NCBI RefSeq assembly: GCF_003052165.1
Contig: NZ_CP024869.1
Coordinates: 840,001-904,000 of the forward strand
Source of the DNA: Dietzia sp. JS16-p6b
GTDB taxonomy: Bacteria > Actinomycetota > Actinomycetes > Mycobacteriales > Mycobacteriaceae
Length of the DNA stretch: 64,000 bases
Reading direction: 5' to 3'
Below the pieces are notes generated by a model. That model saw only the letters and a list, made by a program, of their open reading frames with translations. It was not told the DNA's origin and did not search any database. Of the stretch, positions 19,281 through 28,753 are shown one piece after another (positions within the stretch are counted from its first letter, which is position 1; each line of letters starts with the position of its first letter). A program made the translations under genes and the position numbers.

Positions 19281-20693
19281 ATGTCGCGCTCACACGTCAT
19301 AGAGAACTGGGATCCGGAGGACGACGCGCAATGGGAGGCGGGCGGCAGGAAGACCGCCATGCGCAACCTCTATTGGTCGGTGTTCGCCGAGCACGTCGGG
19401 TTCTCGGTGTGGACCCTGTTCGCCGTCATGGTGCTGTTCATGCCCCAGGACGTCTACGGGCTGGACGCCCCCGACAAATTCCTGGTCTCCGCGGTGGTCA
19501 CGTTGACCGGGGCCTTCCTGCGCATCCCGTACACGCTCGCCACGGCGACCTTCGGAGGCCGCAACTGGACCATGTTCTCGGCCTTCGTCCTGCTCATCCC
19601 CGCGGTCGGGATGTTGTGGATCATGGCGAACCCGGGTCAACCGCTGTGGCTGTACCTCGTCGTCGGCGCGATCGCCGGGCTGGGCGGCGCCAACTTCGCG
19701 TCGTCCATGACCAACATCAACGCCTTCTTCCCCCAACGGGAGAAGGGCTGGGCGCTCGGCCTCAACGCGGGCGGGGGCAATCTGGGCGTGGCGACGATCC
19801 AGATCGTGGGGCTCATCGTGATCGCCCTCGCGGGTAACCGGTCACCCCACTGGGTGATCGGGGTCTACATCGTCCTCCTCGTGGTCGCGGGGATCGGCGC
19901 GGCCCTGAAGATGGACAACCTCGCGCACCAGACCGTCGACGTACAGAGCATGAAAGACATGACCCGCGACAAGGACGGCTGGGTGCTGTCGCTGCTGTAC
20001 ATCGGCACGTTCGGTTCGTTCATCGGCTTCGCCTTCGCGTTCGGACAGATGCTCACCATGACCTTCACCGGCAACGGCCAGGATCCCGCCCAGGCGGCGC
20101 TCCACGCGGCGCAGATCACCTTCCTCGGACCGCTGCTGGGCTCGCTGACCCGCATGGTCGGCGGCCGGCTCTCCGACCGGTTCGGCGGCGCACGGGTGAC
20201 CTTCGCGGTGTTCTGCGGAATGGCGGTCACCACGGTGGCACTCGTGGTGACCTCGAACATCCAGGCCTCGAATGACGGCCGCCTCTCGGGGGGCGCGCTC
20301 GTGTTGTTCTTCGCGGCCTTCCTGACACTCTTCGGGCTCACCGGGGTGGGGAACGCCTCGGTGTACAAGATGATCCCGTCCGTCTTCGAGGCCCGCAGTC
20401 ACACGCTCGGACTCGACGAGGCCGCACGGACCTCGTGGTCGCGGGCTCATGCGGGAGCACTCATCGGGGTCGCCGGCGCGGTCGGGGCGTTCGGTGGGTT
20501 CCTCATCAACATGACCCTGCGCACGTCCTACCAGTCCTCGGGGGCGGCCACCTCGGCGTTCGTCGTGTTCATGGTCTTCTACGTGGTGGCCGCGATCATC
20601 ACCCGCGTGGTGTACATGCGTGCCTCGGCCGGCGTCGATTCGGTCGCCGCGGCACCCACCCGCGCACGGGTCCCCGTGGGCGCCGAGGCCTGA
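19281..20693 (+). CDS. narK: Nitrate/nitrite transporter, MFS
   Basis: A 470-residue twelve-helix MFS protein with the nitrate signature region GGANFASSMTNINAFFP...GWALGLNAGGGNLGV (about residues 130-170), typical of NarK/NasA. It imports nitrate and/or exports nitrite. I place the start at ATG 19281, preceded by GAGAGGGGG; the frame is open for about 250 bases upstream, but that stretch has no transporter character. It is followed by the assimilatory nitrate reductase. Its TGA stop is the first codon of a 29-bp tandem duplication. Confidence 0.93.
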   Translation: MSRSHVIENWDPEDDAQWEAGGRKTAMRNLYWSVFAEHVGFSVWTLFAVMVLFMPQDVYGLDAPDKFLVSAVVTLTGAFLRIPYTLATATFGGRNWTMFSAFVLLIPAVGMLWIMANPGQPLWLYLVVGAIAGLGGANFASSMTNINAFFPQREKGWALGLNAGGGNLGVATIQIVGLIVIALAGNRSPHWVIGVYIVLLVVAGIGAALKMDNLAHQTVDVQSMKDMTRDKDGWVLSLLYIGTFGSFIGFAFAFGQMLTMTFTGNGQDPAQAALHAAQITFLGPLLGSLTRMVGGRLSDRFGGARVTFAVFCGMAVTTVALVVTSNIQASNDGRLSGGALVLFFAAFLTLFGLTGVGNASVYKMIPSVFEARSHTLGLDEAARTSWSRAHAGALIGVAGAVGAFGGFLINMTLRTSYQSSGAATSAFVVFMVFYVVAAIITRVVYMRASAGVDSVAAAPTRARVPVGAEA

Positions 20694-20748
20694 CAGGTCC
20701 ACGGCTGACAGAGCACGGCTGACAGGTCCACGGCTGACAGAGCACGGC
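20691..20748 (+). repeat. 29-bp perfect tandem duplication at narK stop
   Basis: Two identical 29-base units (20691-20719 and 20720-20748) start TGACAGGTCCACGGC and continue TGACAGAGCACGGC. Each unit is itself two imperfect 14-15 base halves, giving four related copies. The first triplet is the narK stop codon, and the array ends 21 bases before nasA. Confidence 0.95.
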
Positions 20749-20769
20749 TGAGCGAGACGAAGAGGACAC

Positions 20770-22884
20770 ATGGTGCACGCGTTGACGACGACCGGCCGCC
20801 CGACACACACCCACTGCCCGTACTGCGCCCTCCAGTGCGCGATGTCGGTGACCCCGCCCTCGGACGGCGGGCAGGTGACGATCACCCCGGAGCAGTTCCC
20901 CACCAACCGGGGCGGGTTGTGCCGGAAGGGCTGGACGTCGGCAGCGTTGCTCGACCACCCGGAGCGGATCACCACGCCGCTGATCCGGGTGGACGGGCAG
21001 CTGCGTCCGACCGACTGGGACACCGCGTTGACCCGGGTCACCGACGGCATCCGGCGGGCGCAGGCCTCAGGGGGGCCCGACGCGGTGGCCGTGTTCGGTG
21101 GGGGAGGCCTCACCAACGAGAAGGCCTACACACTGGGCAAGTTCACCCGGCTCGCGCTGGGGAGCAGACTCGTGGATTACAACGGGCGGTGGTGCATGTC
21201 GAGCGCGGCGGCCGGGGCCAACCGCAGTTTCGGGCTGGACCGGGGGTTGCCATTCCCCGTGACCGACCTCGACGAGGCCCGGGCGGTGCTCCTCATCGGG
21301 GCGAACCCCGCCGACACCATGCCCCCGTTCGTCCAGCACCTGGACACCGCCGCCTCGGCCGGCGGCATGGTGGTGGCGGATCCCCGGCTCAGCGCGACAG
21401 CCCACCGCGCCATCGACGGCGGCGGGATCCATCTGAGGCTGCGGCCGGGCACGGACTCCGCGCTGGCCCTCGGGCTCCTGCACGTCGCCGTGGTGGGTGG
21501 GTACCTGGACACCGGGTACGTCGCCGCCCGTACGTCGGGTTTCGACGACGCGTGGGCGATCGCTGCGGACTGGATGCCCGATCGCACCGAACGCGTCACC
21601 GGGGTCTCGGCCGGTCAGCTCGAACGCACGGTGCAGCTACTGGCGGACTCCAGGGACGCGGGCACCGGTGCGTACGTGCTCACCGCCCGGGGGGCCGAAC
21701 AGCACTCACGGGGGACCGACACGGTCGGCGCCGTGATCGCCCTCGCGCTGGCACTGGGACTACCGGGCCGGCCCGGTACGGGCTACGGAACCCTCACCGG
21801 CCAGGGGAACGGGCAGGGGGGCCGGGAGCACGGGCAGAAGGCCGATCAACTCCCCGGATACCGGATGATCACGGACCCGGCCGCTCGCGCGCACGTCGCC
21901 GCGGTCTGGGGCGTGGAGCCCGAGGAGATCCCCGGCCCCGGGCTCTCGGCCTTCGAGCTCCTGGACGCCCTCGGGCAGCCCGGCGGTCCCACGGCGATGC
22001 TGCTCCACGCATCGAACCCCGTGGTCTCCGCCCCCGACGCCGAGCGGATCACCGCGCGGCTCCGTGCGTTGGACACCCTCGTGGTGGCCGACTTCGTCCT
22101 CTCCGAGACCGCGGAGCTCGCCGACGTCGTCCTGCCGGTCCCGCAGTGGGCGGAGGAGGAGGGCACGCTGACCAACCTCGAGGGCCGGGTGTTGCGTCGA
22201 CGCCGCTCGGTCACCCCGCCGGACGGTGCCCGCGACGAACTCTGGATCTGGAACGAGCTCGCACGCCGCCTCGGGCGGCGGCCGGATCGGTTCCCGACCG
22301 ACCCTCGGGTGGTGTTCGACGAGCTGGCGCGCGCCTCCGCCGGGGGTAAGGCGGACTACTCGGCGATGGACTGGGACCGGCTCGACGCGGGGGAGGCGCT
22401 GTTCTGGCCGTGCGGTGCCGACTCCCCGGCCGGTACGCCGCGCATGTTCCTCGACCGCTTCGCCACCGAGGACGGCCGCGCCCGCTTCGCCGTCGCCGCC
22501 GTGGACCGGCCCGCGGAGGACACCTGCGCGGACTACCCGCTGCTGGGCACCACGGGGCGGGTGCTCTCCCACTACCAGTCCGGCGCCCAGACGCGGCGGG
22601 TTCCGGAGCTGGCCTCCGCTGCCCCCGACATGTGGGTCCAGGTCCATCCGGTGGTGGCACGGGCCGCGGGGCTCGACGACGGCGGACGCGCCCGCGTGGT
22701 GTCCCGTCGCGGCGCCGTCGAGGCGCTCGTGCGGTGCGACGAGGACATGCGGACCGACACCCTGTTCCTGCCGTTCCATTACGCCGGGGCCGCCCGAGCG
22801 AACCTCGTGACCCTGCCGGAGCTCGACCCCTACAGCCGCATGCCCCAGTTCAAGGCGTGTGCCGTACGGCTGGAGGCCGCATGA
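20770..22884 (+). CDS. nasA: Assimilatory nitrate reductase, molybdopterin catalytic subunit
   Basis: A 704-residue molybdopterin-guanine-dinucleotide oxidoreductase reducing nitrate to nitrite in the cytoplasm. The N-terminal 4Fe-4S ligands are Cys16, Cys19, Cys23 and Cys51, followed by the electron-relay Lys53. Cys142 (YNGRWCMSSA) is the predicted Mo ligand of the nitrate reductase branch. The C-terminal molydop-binding domain ends YSRMPQFKACAVRL. There is no Tat signal, as expected for an assimilatory enzyme. It overlaps nasB at ATGA. Confidence 0.92.
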   Translation: MVHALTTTGRPTHTHCPYCALQCAMSVTPPSDGGQVTITPEQFPTNRGGLCRKGWTSAALLDHPERITTPLIRVDGQLRPTDWDTALTRVTDGIRRAQASGGPDAVAVFGGGGLTNEKAYTLGKFTRLALGSRLVDYNGRWCMSSAAAGANRSFGLDRGLPFPVTDLDEARAVLLIGANPADTMPPFVQHLDTAASAGGMVVADPRLSATAHRAIDGGGIHLRLRPGTDSALALGLLHVAVVGGYLDTGYVAARTSGFDDAWAIAADWMPDRTERVTGVSAGQLERTVQLLADSRDAGTGAYVLTARGAEQHSRGTDTVGAVIALALALGLPGRPGTGYGTLTGQGNGQGGREHGQKADQLPGYRMITDPAARAHVAAVWGVEPEEIPGPGLSAFELLDALGQPGGPTAMLLHASNPVVSAPDAERITARLRALDTLVVADFVLSETAELADVVLPVPQWAEEEGTLTNLEGRVLRRRRSVTPPDGARDELWIWNELARRLGRRPDRFPTDPRVVFDELARASAGGKADYSAMDWDRLDAGEALFWPCGADSPAGTPRMFLDRFATEDGRARFAVAAVDRPAEDTCADYPLLGTTGRVLSHYQSGAQTRRVPELASAAPDMWVQVHPVVARAAGLDDGGRARVVSRRGAVEALVRCDEDMRTDTLFLPFHYAGAARANLVTLPELDPYSRMPQFKACAVRLEAA

Positions 22885-24314
22885 CGCGGGTGGTGGTGGT
22901 GGGAGCCGGGATGTCCGGTGCGCGGCTCGCCGAGGAGCTCCGCCGCACCGAACCGGATCCCGAGACGATGGCGGTGACCGTCCTCGGCGACGAACCCGAG
23001 GCGCCGTACAACCGGATCATGCTCTCGCACGTGGTGGCCGGCGGTATGGGTGACCCGGGAGCCACCCGGCTCAAGCCCTCCGGATGGTGGGAGCGCAACC
23101 ACATCGGGATGCGCACGGCGGCCTCGGTGCAGGGTGTGGACAGGGTGGCACGGGAGGTGGAGCTCGCCGACGGTGAGCGCGTCCCGTACGACCACCTGGT
23201 GCTCGCGACCGGATCCGAGGCCACGATCCCGCCGATCGAGGGGGTCCGCGGCCCGGACGGTTCCCTCGCCGCGGGGGTGTTTCCGCTCCGCGACGCCTCG
23301 GACTGCCGCGGACTCACCGCCCATCTCGAGGAGCACCCCGGACGGGTCGCCCTGGTGGGCGGCGGCTTCATCGGCCTGGAGGTGGCGTGCGCGTTGGCGC
23401 GGTCGGGACGGGACGTCGTCGTCGTCCACCCACGGGCCTGGCCGATGGACTCGCACCTGGACGCCGACGGTGGCCGCGTGCTCATCCGCGCGCTGGACGA
23501 ACTCGGCGTCCGCATGGTGACCGGTGCGCGGGCCGCGCGGTGGGACGGCGCGGCGCTGGGGCTCGACGACGGGACCGAGATCGAGTGCCGGACCGTCGTC
23601 CTCTCGGCCGGGACCAGGCCGCGCACCCGGCTTGCCGCGGCATCCGGACTCGAGGTGGGCCGGGGGATCGTCGTCGACGACACCCTCCGGACCAGCGACC
23701 CGGACATCAGTGCGATCGGTGACTGCGCCGAGCACCGCGGGTGCGTGACCGGCCTGGTCGGTCCCGCCTGGGATCAGGCAGGCGTGGTCTCCGCCCGACT
23801 CGCGGGTGCGACCCCGGCCGCGAGGTACACCGGCGGCGTCGCGGTGACCAGGCTGAAGGCGTTCGGGGTCGACGTGGTCTCCCTCGGGGAACTCGCTGAC
23901 GACATCCACGCCACCGGGGTGGAGGTGACCGCGGTCTGCGAGCCCTCACGTGGCCGGTACGCGCGGGTGGACGTGGTGGACTCCCGCGTGACCGGGGCGG
24001 TGCTCGTGGGTCACCCCGAGCCCGTCGGATTCCTCACCCAGCTCTACGAACACGCGCTGCCCGTCCCCGACGACGTGCTGTCCGTCGTGCTCGGTCGGGC
24101 CGGCGCCGCGACCACCGACACCCCGTCCACGATGCCGGCCGCGGCCGTGGTCTGCCGGTGCAACGGGGTGAGCAAGGCCGACCTCGTCCACGCGTGGTCC
24201 GAGGGACACCGGGACGTGGCGGCGATGGCCTCCCGGACCCGCGCGGGGACCGGGTGCGGGGGGTGTTCCGCCGCCGTGGACGGCATCTGCGGATGGCTGC
24301 GGGACTGCGCGTGA
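22881..24314 (+). CDS. nasB: NAD(P)H/FAD reductase with C-terminal BFD-like [2Fe-2S] domain (nitrate reductase electron donor)
   Basis: A 477-residue flavoprotein. The N-terminal FAD dinucleotide fold is VVVVGAGMSGARLAEEL, the NAD fold is VALVGGGFIGLEVACALA (about 155-172), and the AIGDCAEH FAD contact is near 278. The C-terminal 55 residues form a BFD-like 2Fe-2S module (CRCNGVSKADLV...GTGCGGC). This matches the N-terminal third of NirB and the NasB/NasC electron-transfer subunits. Four-base overlap with nasA implies one complex passing electrons from NAD(P)H to NasA. Confidence 0.88.
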   Translation: MTRVVVVGAGMSGARLAEELRRTEPDPETMAVTVLGDEPEAPYNRIMLSHVVAGGMGDPGATRLKPSGWWERNHIGMRTAASVQGVDRVAREVELADGERVPYDHLVLATGSEATIPPIEGVRGPDGSLAAGVFPLRDASDCRGLTAHLEEHPGRVALVGGGFIGLEVACALARSGRDVVVVHPRAWPMDSHLDADGGRVLIRALDELGVRMVTGARAARWDGAALGLDDGTEIECRTVVLSAGTRPRTRLAAASGLEVGRGIVVDDTLRTSDPDISAIGDCAEHRGCVTGLVGPAWDQAGVVSARLAGATPAARYTGGVAVTRLKAFGVDVVSLGELADDIHATGVEVTAVCEPSRGRYARVDVVDSRVTGAVLVGHPEPVGFLTQLYEHALPVPDDVLSVVLGRAGAATTDTPSTMPAAAVVCRCNGVSKADLVHAWSEGHRDVAAMASRTRAGTGCGGCSAAVDGICGWLRDCA

Positions 24315-24390
24315 CGGACCACCTCCCCGGGCACCCGGGACCCCGGGCGCCGGGGCCGGCGACACACGGACGACACAGGACTGAGGCAGG

Positions 24391-25521
24391 ATGGACACCG
24401 TGACGACCAACGACGACTTACCACTGCTGGGCCGTACGGTCGCGGTGACGGCCGCGCGTCGGGCGTCGGAACAGAAGGTCCTCCTCGAACGCCGGGGAGC
24501 GACGGTCCTGCACGCGCCGGCGATCCGGATGATCCCCGTGGCCGAGGACGAGCTGGTCCGCTCCGCCACCGCCCGGGTGCTCGCCGCCCCCGCCGACCTC
24601 ATGGTCCTCACCACGGCGACCGGCGTCCGGTGGTGGACACAGGTGTGTGAGGAGTGGGGGTACTCAACGGACCTGCACGCCCTGATGGACCGGGTGCCGC
24701 TGTACTCCCGCGGACCCAAGGTCACCGGAGCACTCCGTGCGGCCGGCCTGCGCGAGCACGCGTCGGCGGCGAGCGAGGCGACCCCCGAACTACTGGAGAT
24801 GCTGCTGGAGCGCGGGGTCGACGGCCTCACCGTGGCCGTGCAGCTGCAGGGGGCGAGCTCGGACTGGAACCCCATGGCACCGCTGGTGGAGGGACTCCGC
24901 GAGGCGGGAGCCGAGGTGATCGTGGTGCCCATCTACCGGTGGGAGCTCCCCGAGGACCTGGAGGCCTTCGACGACCTCGTCCGGACCGTCGCCCGGGCGG
25001 GAGTCGACGGGGTCACGTTCACCGCCGCCCCGGCCGTGGTCTCGATGCTCGAGCGGGCGGACCTGATGGGGATCCACGATGACGTGCTGGATGCCCTGTC
25101 CGGCCCGGTCGCCGCCCTCTGCGTGGGGCCGGTGACCGCCGAACCTCTCGTCGAGCTGGGTGTGCCCGTGTCGATGCCGGACCGGATGCGCCTCGGCGCG
25201 CTCATGCGGCACGTCACCGACGAGTTGGTCGCGCGGTCGCGGACCGTGACGGCGGCAGGGCACGAGCTCACCGTGTGTGCGGCCGGGGTCCTCATGGACG
25301 GTCGCCCCATCGAGCTCTCGCCGGCGCCGCTGGCGCTGTTGCAGGCGATGGCGGACCGGCCGGGCAAGTGCCTGAGCCGGGAGGACCTCCTCGCCGTACT
25401 CCCCGGCGACGGCGCCGACCCCCACGCCGTGGAGACGGCGATGGGACGCCTGCGCAGAGCGCTCGGGGTCCCCGGCCTCGTGACCACCGTGGTCAAACGC
25501 GGATACCGGCTCTCGGTCTAG
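24391..25521 (+). CDS. nnaR: NnaR-type regulator: uroporphyrinogen-III synthase-like domain fused to winged helix
   Basis: A 376-residue protein. Residues about 15-255 form a HemD (uroporphyrinogen-III synthase) fold (GRTVAVTAARRASEQKVLLERRGA, TFTAAPAVVSML). Residues about 275-376 form an OmpR/PhoB-type winged helix (PIELSPAPLALLQAMADRPGKCLSREDLL, VETAMGRLRRALG, VVKRGYRL). This architecture is that of NnaR, which in Streptomyces and mycobacteria works with GlnR to activate nitrite reductase and related genes. Here it closes the narK-nasAB cluster and faces nirBD. It may instead make siroheme precursor, but the context favours regulation. Confidence 0.85.
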   Translation: MDTVTTNDDLPLLGRTVAVTAARRASEQKVLLERRGATVLHAPAIRMIPVAEDELVRSATARVLAAPADLMVLTTATGVRWWTQVCEEWGYSTDLHALMDRVPLYSRGPKVTGALRAAGLREHASAASEATPELLEMLLERGVDGLTVAVQLQGASSDWNPMAPLVEGLREAGAEVIVVPIYRWELPEDLEAFDDLVRTVARAGVDGVTFTAAPAVVSMLERADLMGIHDDVLDALSGPVAALCVGPVTAEPLVELGVPVSMPDRMRLGALMRHVTDELVARSRTVTAAGHELTVCAAGVLMDGRPIELSPAPLALLQAMADRPGKCLSREDLLAVLPGDGADPHAVETAMGRLRRALGVPGLVTTVVKRGYRLSV

Positions 25522-25574
25522 AGTCGGCGCTCGGTCCAGAACCACCGGGGGACAGGACGGGCCACACGCGCGAA

Positions 25575-25609
25575 CAGGCGCCACCACGTGAACCACGCGG
25601 TGGCGCCTG
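25575..25609. terminator. Bidirectional terminator between nnaR and nirD
   Basis: A 16-bp stem (25575-25590 with 25594-25609, one mismatch) with a 3-base loop, between the convergent nnaR and nirBD transcripts. Confidence 0.75.
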
Positions 25610-25652
25610 AGTGGCGGTACGGCCCGATCAGGGGCGCACCAGGTGTACTCGG

Positions 25653-26033
25653 CTAGGCGGCGGTCCGACTGGTCTGGTGCCGGATCGCGGGCTGCGTCGA
25701 GACCAGAACCGTGCCGTCGACGACCCTGGCGGGGAAGACGGACAGCCCGTACGCCTCGTCGTCGATCCCCCGTCCGTCGTCCAGGGCGTACGCCTGCTTG
25801 CCGATGGGGGAGATGGCCACCGGAACGCCCCCACGGTCGCCGACGAGACCGCGGCTCATCACGGCGGCCCGGGCGATCGGGTCGATGTTGCACAGGGCGT
25901 GGACGCTCCCGTCGTCCAGGAGGTAGACGGCGATCTGTCGGCCGTCGGGCAGCAGGGCGGCGACGCCCCGACCCGGGATGAGCCGATCGAGGGAGCAGAC
26001 CACGATCTCGGTCGGGGAGAGGGTGGCGGTCAT
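25653..26033 (-). CDS. nirD: Nitrite reductase small subunit
   Basis: A 126-residue Rieske-fold-like protein without the Fe-S ligands, as usual for NirD (VHALCNIDPIARAAVMSRGLVGDRG). It partners NirB in NADH-dependent nitrite reduction to ammonium. It lies 33 bases after nirB, with AAGGA before the ATG at 26033, so the two are one operon. Confidence 0.93.
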   Translation of the reverse strand: MTATLSPTEIVVCSLDRLIPGRGVAALLPDGRQIAVYLLDDGSVHALCNIDPIARAAVMSRGLVGDRGGVPVAISPIGKQAYALDDGRGIDDEAYGLSVFPARVVDGTVLVSTQPAIRHQTSRTAA

Positions 26034-26066
26034 GATGGTGTCCTTTCTGAATGTGCTGCTGGGTGG

Positions 26067-28592
26067 TCAGGCCCGTGCGGGCATCGCGGGGGAGCCGAGA
26101 AGAACGGGGACCTTGCGGCCGTCCTGCTCCTCGAACTCGACGGTGGGGTCCGGGGACTCGGGGGCGTTGACGAAGGACACGAAGCGCGCGAGCTTGTCCG
26201 GGTCGTCGAGGACGGCGGACCACTCGTCCACGTAGCCCGCCACATGCGCTTCCATGCGGCCCTCGAGTTCCGCCGCCAGGCCGAGCGAGTCGTTGCACAC
26301 CACCTCGCGGAGATGGTCGATCCCACCGTCCATCGACTCGAGCCAGGGCGCCATCCGCTGCAAGCGCTCGGCGGTCCGGACGTAGAACATCACCGTCCGG
26401 TCGATGTAGCGGATCAACTCCTCGTCGGTCAGGTCCCCCACGAGGAGTTGCGCGTGCCGGGGCGTCGCGCCCCCGTTGCCGCCGACGTAGAGGTTCCAGC
26501 CGGTCTCCGTGGCGATCACTCCGACGTCCTTGCCGCGGGCCTCCGCGCACTCGCGGGCGCAGCCCGAGACCGCCATCTTGATCTTGTGGGGGGCGCGCAG
26601 CCCGCGGTAGCGGTTCTCCATCGTCACCGCCATCCCGACGGAGTCCTGCTGTCCGTACCGGCACCACGAGGTGCCGACGCAGCTCTTGACGGTGCGCAAC
26701 GACTTGCCGTACGCGTGCCCCGACTCCATCCCGGCGTCCACGAGCCGCTTCCAGATCACCGGCAGTTCCTCGACGCGCGCCCCGAACATGTCGATGCGCT
26801 GACCTCCGGTGACCTTGACGTACAGGTCGTGGTCGCGGGCGATCTCCCCGATCACGATGAGCTGCTCCGCGGACACCTCACCTCCCGGCATACGGGGAAC
26901 CACCGAGTACGTGCCGTTCTTCTGGATGTTGGCGAGGAAGTGGTCGTTGGTGTCCTGCAGGGCGGCCTGCTCGCCGTCGAGGACGTGGTCGGAGCTCGTG
27001 GAGGCGAGGATCGAGGCGACTGTGGGCTTGCAGATGTCACAGCCGGTCCCGTGGCCGAAGCGCTCGATGAGACCGGAGAAGGTCCGGATGCCGGTGACCG
27101 TGACGATCTCGAAGAGTTCGGAGCGGGACTGCTCGAAGTGTTCGCACAGCGCCGTCGACTGCTCGACCCCCTCCGCCTCGAGGACCTGCTTGAGCAGGGG
27201 GATGCACGATCCGCACGAGGTGCCGGCCCGGGTGCAGGACTTGAGGTCGGCCACGTCGCAGGCGCCGCCGCAGATCGCCTCGCGCACGTCGCCCTTGGTG
27301 ACGGCGTTGCACGAGCAGATCTGTGCCTCGTCGGGGAGCGCCTCCACGCCGACCCCGGGCCCGGCGTCGGTGGTCCGTGAGATGAGTGAGATCGGGTCGT
27401 CGGAGGGCAGGGCGCGGCCGACGAGTGGCTTGAGCAGCGAATACGGCCCGGAATCACCGACGAACACCCCTCCCAGGAGGGTCGTGGCGTCGTCACTCAT
27501 CACCAGCTTGGAGTAGGTCCCCGCGACGGGGTCGTTGACCACCACCTCGAGGCAACCGGGCGTGACGCCGTGCGCATCGCCGAAACTCGCCATGTCCACG
27601 CCGAGGAGCTTGAGTTTGGTGGACAGGTCGGCCCCGGTGAACTCGCCCTCTCCGCTGAGGATCGTGGACGCGGCGACCTCGGCGGAGGTGTACCCGGGGC
27701 CGACGAGCCCGTAGCAGGTGCCGTCGATGGCGGCGCACTCGCCGATCGCGTAGATGTTCGGGTCGGAGGTCCGGCACCCGAGGTCGGTGAGGATGCCGCC
27801 CCTCTCGGCGGTGTCCAGTCCGGACAGCCTCGCGAGCTCGTCCCGCGGTCGAACACCCGCCGAGAACACCACGAACGCCGCGTCGACGACCGTGGTGACG
27901 CCCTCGTCGTCGGTCAGCCGGACGGATACGCCGTCTGCCGTCTCGGTGATCTCCGTTCCGGTGATCGAGAGGTGGATCTCGATCCCGAGGTCACGGATGA
28001 GCGAGGCCAGAACATGCCCGCCCCCGGCGTCGACCTGCAGCGGCATGAGCCGGTCGTTGCGCTCCACCACGTGTGGCGTGAGCCCGAGCAGGCTCACCGC
28101 GTTGGCGGCCTCGAGCCCGAGCAGACCGCCGCCGATCACCACCCCGTGGGAGCCGGCCCCGGCGCGTTCGGCGGCCGCGCGGATCCCGTCGAGATCGTCG
28201 AGGGTGCGGTAGACGTGGCACCCCGGCAGGTCGTGGCCGGGTACGGGCGGGACGAACGCCCGCGACCCCGTCGCGAGGACCAGTGTGTCGTAGGCGATCC
28301 GCTCACCCGACGTCAGTTCGACCTCGCGGACCTCGCGGTCGATCGAGGTGACCAGCTGGCCTGATCGCACGGTCACCCGGGGGTCGGCCGCGTGCTGCGC
28401 GTCCTCGAGGTGCAGCGACTCGCGGTCCCACTCACCGACGTAGGAGGACAGGCCCACGCGGTCGTACGCCGGGTCCGACTCCTCGCCGATCACCGTCACG
28501 GTGAGATCGGCGGTGGCCCACCGGGATGCGAGGGTGGAGACGAACCGATGGGCGACCATTCCGTGCCCGACGACGACGATGTGCTCGGTCAT
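26067..28592 (-). CDS. nirB: NADH-dependent nitrite reductase large subunit
   Basis: An 841-residue siroheme enzyme reducing nitrite to ammonium. Domains in order: FAD fold (HIVVVGHGMVAHRFV), NAD fold (GVVIGGGLLGLEAANAVSLL, about 145-165), two BFD-like 2Fe-2S modules (CSCNAVTKGDVR...CGSC near 430-470, then a second CDIC segment near 520), nitrite/sulfite reductase half-domain, and the 4Fe-4S/siroheme Cys motifs SCVGTSWCRYG and SGCARECAEA. The ATG at 28592 has a near-perfect AAGGAGGT. The promoter region carries a perfect palindrome. Confidence 0.96.
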   Translation of the reverse strand: MTEHIVVVGHGMVAHRFVSTLASRWATADLTVTVIGEESDPAYDRVGLSSYVGEWDRESLHLEDAQHAADPRVTVRSGQLVTSIDREVREVELTSGERIAYDTLVLATGSRAFVPPVPGHDLPGCHVYRTLDDLDGIRAAAERAGAGSHGVVIGGGLLGLEAANAVSLLGLTPHVVERNDRLMPLQVDAGGGHVLASLIRDLGIEIHLSITGTEITETADGVSVRLTDDEGVTTVVDAAFVVFSAGVRPRDELARLSGLDTAERGGILTDLGCRTSDPNIYAIGECAAIDGTCYGLVGPGYTSAEVAASTILSGEGEFTGADLSTKLKLLGVDMASFGDAHGVTPGCLEVVVNDPVAGTYSKLVMSDDATTLLGGVFVGDSGPYSLLKPLVGRALPSDDPISLISRTTDAGPGVGVEALPDEAQICSCNAVTKGDVREAICGGACDVADLKSCTRAGTSCGSCIPLLKQVLEAEGVEQSTALCEHFEQSRSELFEIVTVTGIRTFSGLIERFGHGTGCDICKPTVASILASTSSDHVLDGEQAALQDTNDHFLANIQKNGTYSVVPRMPGGEVSAEQLIVIGEIARDHDLYVKVTGGQRIDMFGARVEELPVIWKRLVDAGMESGHAYGKSLRTVKSCVGTSWCRYGQQDSVGMAVTMENRYRGLRAPHKIKMAVSGCARECAEARGKDVGVIATETGWNLYVGGNGGATPRHAQLLVGDLTDEELIRYIDRTVMFYVRTAERLQRMAPWLESMDGGIDHLREVVCNDSLGLAAELEGRMEAHVAGYVDEWSAVLDDPDKLARFVSFVNAPESPDPTVEFEEQDGRKVPVLLGSPAMPARA

Positions 28593-28660
28593 GGGGGGAC
28601 CTCCTTCTAGCCTGTGCCGACCAGGCTAGGAACCGCGTGTTGCCGTTCAATGGCGGCGGA

Positions 28661-28674
28661 TCACGGCGCCGTGA
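28661..28674. promoter_or_regulatory. Palindrome upstream of nirB, candidate regulator site
   Basis: TCACGGCGCCGTGA is a perfect 14-bp palindrome located 69-82 bases upstream of the nirB start; with its flanks it reads GTCACGGCGCCGTGAT. The position suits an activator such as NnaR or GlnR, but I cannot match it to a verified consensus. Confidence 0.4.
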
Positions 28675-28753
28675 CGACTTGCTCACAGGTCGAGGGACGC
28701 CGGGTGAGGACCCCGTGGGGTGGCGGGAGGAGGGCCCCGCAGAGGGGGCCGGG

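Noticed and set aside
20691-20748. Possible CRISPR-like repeats (29 bp)
   Set aside because: The two copies are directly adjacent with no spacer, and no cas gene is nearby.
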